Of a stretch of 64,000 bases of DNA, positions 54,428 to 64,000 are shown piece after piece. Numbering within the stretch: the stretch's first letter is position 1; each line of letters starts with the position of its first letter. The position numbers and the translations under genes were made by a program. The stretch comes from Calliphora vicina (lineage: Eukaryota > Arthropoda > Insecta > Diptera > Calliphoridae). Where the stretch lies: contig NC_088784.1 in the NCBI RefSeq assembly GCF_958450345.1, positions 83,325,747 through 83,389,746 of the forward strand. The letters run 5' to 3'. The notes under the pieces were generated by a model, which was given only the letters and a program-made list of their open reading frames with translations, was not told where the DNA came from and made no database searches.

Positions 54428-56560
54428 AATATTGGATTGAGAACATTTTTTAAATGACAAAGTTCTATTTTTCCAATATTGTGCTGGTATTTAATTTTTG
54501 GAAGAGTCATAATTTTAACAGTAAATATCGCTCGTGAACTTTATCTCGTTTTCATTAGAAAAGCTAATAGAATTTGAAGTATGGCTTAAATATGAACTAA
54601 CTAATTATATCAATATCTTGCTGTGTCCTAAAAATAATTTGTATAAAGTTTATATTTCAAAACATTTTCATAGCATCTTTACAATTTATATTTCCTTAAC
54701 CTCTTAGAAATTGCAAATATTTTTATATTTTATACTATACAATAAAATCATGTTTCATTTAACTATTTCTTAAGCAACTTATCAAATATTTATCAAATTT
54801 CATCACATGCTGTTTCAATAGCTGCAGAGAATTCAAAACACAATAAATTTAAATGGATTTTTTAAAAGGACTCCATAAAATCTTAATTATTTATCAAATC
54901 CTAGCATATTTTCTCAAACAATTCTTAAACAATTTCTCAACAAATAATATCTTTTTGATATCATGGCCTGATCAGGAAATAAACATTAAATAGGATTATC
55001 CCATAATTTATGATCATTAGCGACAGAAATTTGTTTGTATAAAGCAACCAGGCACTCAAATACACAAGACAAACGAGACAAATACAAAAGCAATATAAAA
55101 ATGATCATTAGAGCACCTTTTTGCCTACAATATTAGCACGATCATCGGAGAGATATGACACAAAAAAAAAAAGAATGAATGAAAACCAAACAATAAGGTC
55201 ATGTGACATACATGCAGTAAGTAAAAAAAAGGTAATTGTGTCATATAAAACATTAACATTATGTATGATCGTAGCAAACAGAAAAAGAGGATTGTTAAAC
55301 AAATGCCCACAAATGCATAGGGAACATATGAAATTTAATGATACACACACATTCGGACTTGCAACATGCATTTGTATATGAAACCGGAAGAAGGGTCAAA
55401 ACAATAGCTCACACATCCACACATTTGTCAGCAGGAACGTCATGAAAAGAATAAAAAAAACCTAAAATAGTTTGTAACACAAAGAAAAACGGAGAAACTA
55501 CCATTACAGAGGAAATACTAGACAAATAGTTGTTAAAGAAAAAATAAGAAAAAAAATAGAAGATTAACTTATCTTTATTTTGTTCTTGATATGCCCCTGC
55601 CAGCAACTGAATATACATACATTCATATGTACGCAATACAGGGCAATTCCGAAATATGTATGAACATTGGCAATTAGTATTTAAGAAACTATAAAATATT
55701 CACCTGTTGTTTAACTAGCCTGAAACAGTAATATGTATTGTTTGGCGTTTATTATGATGAACTATTACTTAAAGATGCGAATGTTGTTAAAACACAAAAA
55801 TACATACTTTGTAGTCATTTTGATGAGTGAGTACTGCATTATGTTGCAGCAATAAAAGTTAAAGTTTTTGATCATTTAATGCCATTTAAATATGTGTAGT
55901 GTTTAAAAAGGTAATAGCGAATATCTAAAATTAAAGTTGATGGTACGCTGTTTTGTGAAAGTACTAGCAATATTGGCATTTAAACTCTTATTATTATTAC
56001 ACAAAACAATACATTTACATTTTTGCAAGCAATACATCTTATCTACATAATTTTGTAAAATTTAATCCTTAAAAAATACATATTTCAATAAGATTTTACA
56101 AGTCGAAATATCTCAAAAGCTGATCATACGATTTCAATAACTTTTCGTTTACAGCATGTTAAAAGTATATCTGAAATCATTTAGGAATAATATATGTTAG
56201 GTTGGCTCTTATTTTACACATTTTTGATAATCCCGAAATATATATTTGTTCTCCGTCATCTACAAACCAAAAGCTGAAAATTTGGCTAAAATCTAATAAC
56301 ATTTTATTTGAAGTTTCGAAATATGGGTGAAAGTAGAACTATTTTCCAAAAAATTTAATAAATCAAAGTTGAAAAAATGTCCATTAAAAGCAGTTTTTAT
56401 ATTTGAGAGGAAACAGAAAAGTTCGACAAGGTATCGGACCTTACCCGTTCCAAATTTATTAAAACTTGGTACACTAGTTTTTTATTGTGATCGAAATAAT
56501 AAACATTTGGTACAAATTTGCAAATATTTTAAAGAATAATCAAAAAACTAAGAAATTAAA
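54428..56560. other. unique AT-rich spacer
   Basis: No gene recognised. The overlapping frames of 60-87 codons on both strands at 55108-55381 have no motif and simply mirror each other. Confidence 0.5.
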
Positions 56561-57004
56561 ACAAGTAAGAGAGCTATATTCGGCTGTGCTGAATCTTATA
56601 TACCCTTCACCAAATTGTACTTTAAAATGATTTTTTTTTAAATATTTTTAGGTAAACAAAATTATTTTTTTTTAATTGTTTTGCAAAACTTTTTCTTTTC
56701 GAAATTGTTTATTAATTTTTTTGGGAAAGTTATTTCCAAATTTTTTTTTTTAATTCTTTTAAATTTTCTTAAATTTTTAAAAAAGAATTTTTTGGAAAAA
56801 AAGAATTTATGACAAAAAATTAGTTTGATGAAAAAAAATTCGGGTTAATTTTCCAAATTTTTTTTTTAATTTTCTTAAATTTTTAAAAAAGAATTTTTTG
56901 GAAAAAATAATTTATGACAAAAAAATTTTTTTTTTTAATTTTTTTTTTTGAAATAAGAATTTATGACAAAAAATTAGTTTGATGAAAAAAAATTCGGGTT
57001 AAAC
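56561..57004 (+). mobile_element. INE-1/mini-me-like element, family 2, 5' half
   Basis: ACAAGTAAGAGAGCTATATT with the palindrome ATTCGGCTGTGCTGAAT (one arm mutated), TATACCCTTCACCAAATTGT, then the A/T zone. In that zone a unit with AATTTATGACAAAAAATTAG and GATGAAAAAAAATTCGGGTT is expanded about three times. It stops at 57004, and the microsatellite and 3' end are absent. Confidence 0.7.
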
Positions 57005-57335
57005 CCAAATCGTTGCAGCCATTCTCAAGTGATGCTATTGCCAACTAATGACAGTTGATTTTTATTAGTATAGATTTATACAAAGACGGATAAAAATAAG
57101 ACATAAACAACTTCTGACATCGATAACCCATTATAATACCAAACAAAAATTATAAAATTTCATGCAATCTCAAATTTTGAATTTTACATTCTCAAAATTA
57201 TTTTAAAAGCTAATTTTAAAATTTAAAAAAATTTCAAATTCTAATACTATTGTGGGTTAGCGTGGAGACCAATTTGAAAATGGTGAAATTTAATTTAAGA
57301 CACAAATTTTTTAAAATTATTTCTTAAAAATACAA
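57005..57335. other. spacer
   Basis: No gene recognised. Confidence 0.4.
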
Positions 57336-57357
57336 TTCGAAGCCATGAGTGACAAGG

Positions 57358-57365
57358 GTATATAT
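57358..57365. repeat. 8-bp target duplication, left
   Basis: gtatatat, identical to 58754-58761. Confidence 0.8.
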
Positions 57366-58753
57366 TAGGGTATTCGAATTATTCGATTTTTCTCTTGTTC
57401 GAATAAAACGAATAAGAGATTTTAACTTGTTCGAATAATTCTATCACACGTTTAAAATTAATCGAATTATTCGAATAATTTAAATTTTTTAAAAAAGTAA
57501 AGAATGAAGTTTTTATATCGGTTTTTTAATATTTTATTGTTAAAGGAAAACAAAAAATAACGTTAAAGTTACAAAATCCAAGTACTGATAATGTTAAAAA
57601 ACATTCGAAAACAAAGTCCATCATTAAATTTTCAACAGAAATATTCTGATCAGATTAACTCACGAACAATCTACTAAACAATTGACTAAGAAACCCTTTA
57701 GTTCCCGTTTTGAAGCTATGCTTTAAAAAATTTGAGCTAGTTGGACATGATCCTGAATTCAAATACAATATAAACTTATTAAGAACTTTTTTATGTCGTT
57801 CATTAATTCGGGTTTTAAATTGAGTGACTAATTCTTTAGTAAATTAATTATTCACTATTTCTAAATTATTTATAATAAATTGTATAATACATCAAGCTAT
57901 ATCAACGTTGCCGATTCTTTGCTTAATAAAGTTGTCTTGGGGAATTACACAATAAATGGAATCTGTCCAAAGTTTGATATCATTATCAGTGAACGTGGCT
58001 AATTTGAAGTCAGGCAGTGCATGATTGACGCATTTACAAATACGCAAAAAGTTTATTACCATGATAGACAAAGATGTTCAACGATGTTCAAAATCATGTA
58101 TAAGACGAACTCCATGCTTTACTTGCAGAAAAACGTGAGTTTGCAAATGTGAGTTTATTATTCGATTTATTAAATATTTTGCAACACTTACGTACCCGGT
58201 TAATAACATCATTTATATACATCTAGTTTAAGATCATGGCCTTCGTCTATTTCAATGTAATCATTATAAATATCATCCTCAATATCACTTTCGATGAGCG
58301 TTTCAAAATCACATTCTCCATCACATTCAACTCCTAAGTTAATATTTTGATTATTAATTGCGATTCTTCTAATATTTCGCCAGCTGAATAACAAATATTT
58401 TATTCCGTACCTTTTATTTTCATTGGTTCAAGTCCTAAGTTAAAAATTTTGAAAGATTTGTTTTTAGAATTGTAACTTCTTGCAGTAATATTTATATATT
58501 TATAGAAGGAGCTATCGGAACACTCATCTACAGTGGTCGAATATTACTTGTTTAAATTTGAAATTATGAAAAATGTTAAGCAATTTAATAAACTTAAATT
58601 TATATGAACATTTATTCGTTTTATTCGATTATTCTCCATAAAATTGTTCGAATTATTCGTTATTCGAAAATGGCCATTTTTAAATTGTTCGAATAATTAT
58701 TCGTAAAAAATTATTCGATTAATCGAACAATCATTAGTCGAATAAATACCCTA
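57366..58753 (-). mobile_element. hAT element (TAGGGTATT ends), copy 2
   Basis: TAGGGTATTCGAATTATTCG at 57366 and the inverse of TAGGGTATTTATTCGAC ending at 58753. Exact 8-bp flanks gtatatat lie at 57358-57365 and 58754-58761. The interior matches 31056-32638 in the opposite orientation, including the TVDECSDS codons (58511-58531, reverse strand). It lacks the Transib-like MITE and so serves as its empty site. The minus frame at 58394-58209 has an acidic stretch (ESDIEDDIYNDYIEIDEGHD) that copy 1 has mostly lost. The transposase is broken by stops. Confidence 0.85.
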
Positions 58754-58761
58754 GTATATAT
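58754..58761. repeat. 8-bp target duplication, right
   Basis: gtatatat, identical to 57358-57365. The uninterrupted family-2 elements have a GGGTATATATAAG-like sequence here. Confidence 0.8.
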
Positions 58762-59427
58762 AAGTTTGTCATTCCGTTTGTAATTTCTACATTTTTCATT
58801 TGCGACCCCACAAAGTATATATTTTGGATCGTTATAGATAGAGAAGTCGATATAGCCATGTCCGTCTGTCTGTCCGTCTGCATGTTGAAATCAACTTTCC
58901 GTTGCCCCTAAATAATTTACATATGTACATGATTCATACATCAATATGTCGGGAATACTTCCGGCTCGGCTGATATTAAAAATCGACAAAATCGGCTGAG
59001 ATATAAGGAAAAAACCGAGAAAACCTATCTATTTTTGATCTATATCTGGATTACTAAGTCATTAATATAGACAATATCGATATCTAATGATAGATATCTT
59101 AAAGTCCATTGCAACGATGTATATAAACTTTATATTATAAAGCTATAGTAAGTTGGACCTACAATGGGTCAAAATCGGGAAAAATATTTTTTAACCCGAA
59201 TTTTTTTTTCATCAAAATTTTTTTGTGTCCTAAATTATTTTTTCAAAAAAAAAAAATTTAAAAAAATTTGGAAAAAACTTTTTTAAAAAAATTTAAAAAC
59301 AATTTCGAAAAGAAAAAATTTAAAAAAACTTTTTTTTTAAAAAAAATTTAAATTTTGTTTACCTAAAAATAATTTTTAAGTACATATAATTTGGTGAAGG
59401 GTATCTAATATAGCTCTCTTACTTGTT

Positions 59428-61774
59428 TTAGTTTGTTTTTAATATATATAAGATTAGTTTATATATATTATTATATTATTTTCATATGAGTGCCCAATTT
59501 TGTGCTTGTGTTGGTTGAAATATATTTTTCGAACCCTCCTTAAAAAAAAAAAACTTTTTCTGTTTTTGCGAAAATTTAAAATTGTATCCCTAATATAGTG
59601 AGTACAAAAAAGTTTTTTTTTCGTATTCATCTACTTTCGAGTGATTTTTAAATATACTTCATGGCAAATGAAAATTAAGAAATCTTCATAAAGTTGTTCA
59701 AGTTATATGTGAAATAAAGATTCGATTTTTTTAAGGACTTCAATTTCATAGGTTGCAGCAACAAGAATTCTCATGTATAATTTTTAATTTTTTTTTATTC
59801 GACCATCCGAAAATCTCATTGTTCTACTACTAACTATTATTAAATATGCCTAAAGGCAACAAATTTATCAATGATATTAATGTGTATTTTTAAATCTAAA
59901 AAAATAAAAATATTTTATTGCTCTCCTGAAAATTTATAAAACACACTGGACTTATTATAGGCGCATTGACTATATGCGTACTATTATTTTAAATTTTTGT
60001 TTGCAATAAGGTGAAATAAGGCTGTGAGAAAATATGTTTAAAAATTCTTTTGTCAGTTCTGTATATTGCTAAATTGTCTAAATAGCTTCAAACTCCTCTA
60101 GAACTAAGTATTTAAACAGCATGTCCAGCAAAATATTTACATTAAATTTTATAATTAATTAATCTTATAGCTAAAATATTCACCATATATAAAAAAGTTA
60201 ACTGGCAGCTCATGGCATAAATATGGTAATGATTACCATGGTTAATTTTTCACCATTTTTCCATTAAAATAAAATGGAGTTGGCAAAAAAAATAAAAAAA
60301 AACAAATGAAAATAAATAAAGAAATCTTACAACTAAACATCAATCCTTAAGGTAATTTAAAGAAATCTAAATATAAAAAAAGAGAAATAAATAAAATAAA
60401 GCAGAAGAAATCAACAGAAACAATAAATGTCACATTAAAACAAATCATTTACACAAAACTTTAGCAAAACCTCAACCATATTAAGTATAATTTATGAAAG
60501 CCCTGCATAACCATAAATGGGGCAATTAAATCCATTTTGATATCCATTAACCAAAAACAATAAGTAGCTATTAGTCAAGAAATGCAACAAATGTGATTCT
60601 CCTGTTCTTCCACAGCCAAGCCAAGTCAACCCAGCCAACTAAATGATCAAACTGATCATGCTAACTACAAACATACATATTACATTCGTACTAGTAGTCA
60701 GTACTTGCTAAAGATGAAGCTGAAGAAACATCATCATCTCATCATCAAGCAATAGTATGTTGCATTTACTACTGGCAAGGGAATGATGTAGCAAATACTT
60801 ACAAACATACTTAAATGCAACATTAACGGAGTACAGCAGCAGCAACAATTGCAAGGCAACACATTTATGATTATGATGGCACGCGTACAATTGTCATTGC
60901 AAATTGTTAGCAACACAGCAGCCAGCAGTGGCTGCCACAGCACACACATTTAAAACAAAAACAACATGACATAATGTTTGCTGTTGTTGTTTACTTTTTT
61001 ATTTCCTTCTTTCAACATTTTATATGACGATTTTGAATGGATTTTTGCAGAGTGAGTGAGAGTATGAGACATACTTGCCACATGATTCGTTGGTGTAGTT
61101 TCCAACACACAAAAGCATAGCAAGAATATTTCTTATTACGCTGTAATATGTTTAAAAACTTAAATGAAATTAAAACAAAAACAGAAATAAAGGAGCTCGA
61201 AAAAAAAATCCATAAAATAGGCGACAATCATTATGATCATACCATCCAACCAACCAACCATCCATCTATACTTGCAACATATAGCAGCGTGGCTGCTGCT
61301 GCCTTCAATTGCTTGTGGTATCTCGGCATGTTGCTAAATATGTTGCATTATGAAAATTCTCATAGTGTGTGTTTGTGTGTATTTTTATTATTAAATCAAT
61401 TTTGCTTGTTATTCAATTTGTGGCTTTTCTTTTTTTTTATTTTTTTTCTTCTATTCACTCTCTACCATAAACTTCTAGACATGTTTCGTTTTTAGATCAA
61501 CTTTACACCTTTTTTATTTATTTATTTATGATTTTTTTTTTTTTGTAGTTTGTAATTTTTCTGTTGTTGCTGTTGTACTCATACTACTTATATTTGTTGG
61601 ATGCATTAAATAAATTGTTTTGGTTTTTATACTCTTGTCTCTAATATTGGTAGTGAGAATTAATTTTATTACCTTATGCATTTTGTTCAGCGATAAACAA
61701 ACGGGGGCACCCAATTGCTGTCATATCATCATTCAAACTTGCAAATATTCAAACCTAAAAATATTCAGGGACCT
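59428..61774. other. unique spacer with simple-sequence words
   Basis: No gene recognised. 60600-61320 has CAGCAGCAACAATTGCAAGG-type and CCAACCAACCAACCATCC words (61242-61266), usual in single-copy fly introns and regulatory DNA. The 115-codon frame at 61148-61495 is low-complexity with no motif. A regulatory role is possible but not shown. Confidence 0.5.
61242..61266. repeat. CCAA/CCAT microsatellite
   Basis: Three CCAA units flanked by CCAT units. Confidence 0.75.
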
Positions 61775-62135
61775 GTTGAAAATATCGTAAATAGTACAGA
61801 AGTTTTTAAATTTGTTTCAGAAATTTCCAACTGAATTTTGTTTCAGAAAGTTCTCAATGAATTTTAGAAATTTCCAATTGTATTTTTGAATTTTCCAATT
61901 CTGAAATTTCCATTTGTATTTCAGAAATTTCAATATTCTATAGAAATACAAATTTCATGTGGAATTTTCTGAAATACAATCGGAAGATTTTGAAATATAA
62001 ATCAACATTTCTGAAATACAAATGGAAACTTCTGAAATATAATAAAAATATTCTTAAATATAATTGGAAATTTCTGTAAATCAATTGGAAATTTTACAAA
62101 ATTCTGAAATTCAATTACTACTCGGAAATGCTGTA
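61775..62135. mobile_element. foldback-like element, second copy
   Basis: The left arm has TTTCAGAAATTTCCAACTGA-type units and the right arm has the reverse-complement GGAAATTTCTGTAAATCAAT and TTTCTGAAATACAAATGGAA units, about 21 bp each. The turn is near 61940. It matches the 9.83-kb element in unit sequence and layout but is more diverged. The outer ends show a loose inverted match (GAAAATAT..GTACAG against CTGTAGTAAATATTC). Confidence 0.6.
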
Positions 62136-62396
62136 GTAAATATTCTCTTATTATAGGGCAACACAATTAAAACAAAATTTAGTGCATTTTAAACCACTAC
62201 ACAATTTAGATGTATTGTGGTATCAGTAGTACAAATATGGTCCAAATTTTAAATTCTATAAAGAGATTTTTTTTAAAAAAATGTTTGAGTAAAATTTTGA
62301 ATTTTTGTTGAACGTTTCTCCATATAAATAATCATAACTCCAAAAGGGTTAGTCCGATGTTATTAAAATAAGCTTAGAAAAATTAAGATTTATATA
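62136..62396. other. spacer
   Basis: No gene recognised. Confidence 0.4.
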
Positions 62397-63412
62397 ACAT
62401 TTAATATATTGCTTTTCAATCGGTTTAGTAGTTTCGGAGTTATAATAACAAATTGACACAAAAAATATATTTTTTACGTGAAAATAGCAATTTTTTTTTG
62501 GTTTTAAAAAAAACATGAAAAATCGAAAACCGCAGAAATTGTTCAGGTTTATTACTTCATCGCAAAGCTACATGTAACAGAAACAAAATGAGTTATCGGT
62601 CATAAAAATCGATTGATTATTTTCGAACTTATCCACAATTAAGTGAATTTGCTCATTTTACCAAAATTTTAGTTTTTAGTTCGATATATATAACATTGGG
62701 TAGTTAATGTTCTTCTTTCGATTGACTGAATTTTGAAAATATTTTACCCATACCGCAAAAATGTTCACATATATATTACGTTTCAATTGGCTCAGTAGTT
62801 TCGGAGTTATAATAACAAATTAAAGCAAAAAATATATTTTTTACGTAAAAATAGCAATTTTTTTGTTTTAAAAAAATCATGAAAAATCGAAAACGGCAGA
62901 AATTGTTCAGATTTATTACATTATCACAAAGCCACATATAATAGCAACAAAATAAAATACCGAGCATAAAAATCGATTGAAAATTTTTGAATTTATTCAC
63001 AATTAAGTGAATTCGCTCATTTTCACAAAATATTAGTTTTCTCTTTGATATACATAAAATTGAGTAGTTAATGTTCTTCTTTTGATTGATTGAATTTTGA
63101 AAACATTTTCCCCATGCTATGTACAAATTTTCACGCATATATTATGTTTTAATTGGCGCAGTAGTTTCGGTGTTATAATAACAAACAGACGCAAAAAATA
63201 TATTTTTTACGTGAAAATAGCTAATTTTTTTGCTTTAAAAAAATCATGAAAAATCGAAAACGGCAGAAATTGTTCAGGTTTATTACTTCGTCACAAAGCT
63301 AATTACGTGGCCACATATAATGGCCACGTAATTAGATATTGTTCATAAAAATTGATTGATTAGTTTTGAATTTATTTACAATTAAGTGAATTCGCTCATT
63401 TTCACAAAATTG
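62397..63412. repeat. tandem array, 367-bp unit, about 2.7 copies
   Basis: GGAGTTATAATAACAAA starts units at 62436, 62803 and 63169 (GGTGTTATAATAACAAA). Steps are 367 and 366 bases. Each unit carries TATATTTTTTACGT(G/A)AAAAT, GAAAAATCGAAAAC(C/G)G, GCAGAAATTGTTCAG, ATTAAGTGAATT(T/C)GCTCATTTT and TAGTTAATGTTCTTCTTT. The third is cut after about 245 bases. It could be a short satellite-like duplication or part of an unnamed element. The 120-codon minus frame at 62776-63138 is only the repeat read through. Confidence 0.8.
63301..63333. repeat. perfect palindrome with 13-bp arms
   Basis: AATTACGTGGCCA, then CATATAA, then TGGCCACGTAATT, an exact inverted pair. The other two array units have CCACATATAATAGC or similar here without the second arm, so the palindrome arose in this unit only. 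Confidence 0.85.
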
Positions 63413-64000
63413 TATATGCTTGCAAGCGTGTCTTTGATTGGAAATTTTACATGTTTTTTGTATTTGTTACAATAACAAAACACATGTAAAATTTACGGAC
63501 TGATCACTTTTGAATTATCATTAATTATGTGGAGAAACGTCCAACAAAATTTATAATTTTACTTAAACGTTTTTTTTTAAAAAAATCTATCAATAGAATT
63601 GAAAAATGTTACCATTTTTGTACTTAGGTAGCCATGATGCATCAAATCTATATAATGGTTAGTCAAGTCTTTTTTTGCTGTTGACCTGTGTAATTTATTC
63701 AAACTGAAGTTTGAACTCTATTTTATTGCTCATCTATGAAGTTAATTATTATTCCTAGCCCTGCGCATTACCCACCTCTGCCTCACATATTTGCTATACA
63801 TATTTTAGCATAATAATATTTTCCGCCTAATTTTTTATGGATTTTGTGCAGCTCTTAAATTCTTTGCTGTTATTTGACATATTGAAACTATTAAACGTTT
63901 TTTAACCTGACACTACCAGAATTGCTGCCACATTTAGTAACGCATTGCTTGGGCATCATTTAATGTCAAACACATATTGTAACAACACAATAACATTAAG
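63413..64000. other. unique spacer to window end
   Basis: No gene recognised. The last 300 bases are less AT-rich (GCCCTGCGCATTACCCACCT) but show no open frame or motif I can support. Confidence 0.45.

Larger units (their letters stand above)
57336..59427 (-). mobile_element. INE-1/mini-me-like element, family 2, split by hAT copy 2
   Basis: The 3' end (reverse strand, GTATATATACCCTTGTCACT-CATGGCTTC, 57336-57365) continues at 58754 after the hAT element, as TATATATAAGTTTGTCATTC and onward. The GTCY microsatellite is CCGTCTGTCTGTCCGTCTGC (58861-58880). The 5' end is ACAAGTAAGAGAGCTATATT (59427 side), where the ATTCGGC..GCCGAAT palindrome is missing. Rejoining across the hAT gives a near full-length family-2 copy. 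Confidence 0.75.

Noticed and set aside
55108..55381. Overlapping sense and antisense frames of 60-87 codons
   Set aside because: Mirror frames of the same DNA with no motif; the translations are low-complexity.
61148..61495. 115-codon forward frame
   Set aside because: Low-complexity, F/L-rich end translated from poly-T DNA; no motif, no family resemblance.
62776..63138. 120-codon minus frame
   Set aside because: It spans one unit of the 367-bp tandem array; the other units do not keep the frame open.
1..64000. tRNA, rRNA or snRNA genes
   Set aside because: I looked for TTCGA-type B-box words and cloverleaf-compatible arms and found none convincing; a tRNAscan-SE run would settle it.

Overview
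The window is AT-rich, non-coding nuclear DNA from an insect, most likely a fly (Diptera). The evidence is the mix of repeats: decayed mariner transposases, many short GTCY/GACR-microsatellite elements of the INE-1/DINE-1 (mini-me) type, hAT, Helitron and LINE remains, and (CA)n, (GATA)n and acaacaaca-rich spacer DNA. A calyptrate fly with a large, repeat-rich genome would fit, but the species cannot be named from sequence alone. I found no intact protein-coding gene, no exon I can defend, no tRNA or rRNA and no CRISPR. Every recognisable protein fragment belongs to a dead mobile element. The window could be intergenic or lie inside a very large intron.

Layout: 1-0.66 kb, mariner remnant cut by the window edge. 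3.73-5.25 kb, a hAT-type element with a perfect 8-bp target duplication, holding a nested INE-like element. 5.3-9.8 kb, unique and locally duplicated AT-rich DNA. 9.83-10.2 kb, a foldback element. 10.56-11.5 kb, a Transib-like MITE fragment beside a fragment of a second DNA element. 11.8-17.5 kb, three INE-like copies, one inside a TIR element. 18.5-21.9 kb, an LTR-like fragment, a rearranged mariner, then an INE-like envelope around a TIR unit that carries a widespread arthropod repeat protein, then a mariner end. 24.9-26.4 kb, mariner and a mini-Helitron. 28.56-30.2 kb, an INE-like copy split by a 1.13-kb TIR element. 31.06-32.64 kb, a hAT element split by a Transib-like MITE. 33.9-34.3 kb, a Tc/mariner-type transposase pseudogene. 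35.2-41.2 kb, INE-like copies, a composite mariner bounded by 28-bp TIRs and TA, and a LINE RNase H fragment. 41.7-43.3 kb, a GGGGCAGAA-ended element, an LTR-like sequence and a Helitron. 48.6-54.4 kb, a LINE RT fragment, a cluster of mariner fragments and more element fragments. 56.6-59.4 kb, INE-like copies, one split by the second hAT copy. 61.8-63.4 kb, a second foldback element and a 367-bp tandem array.

The window records layered transposition. Several insertions can be dated relative to one another because one element lies inside another, and two hAT copies provide an empty site for a third element. All seven mariner loci lie on the minus strand, while the other families are mixed.
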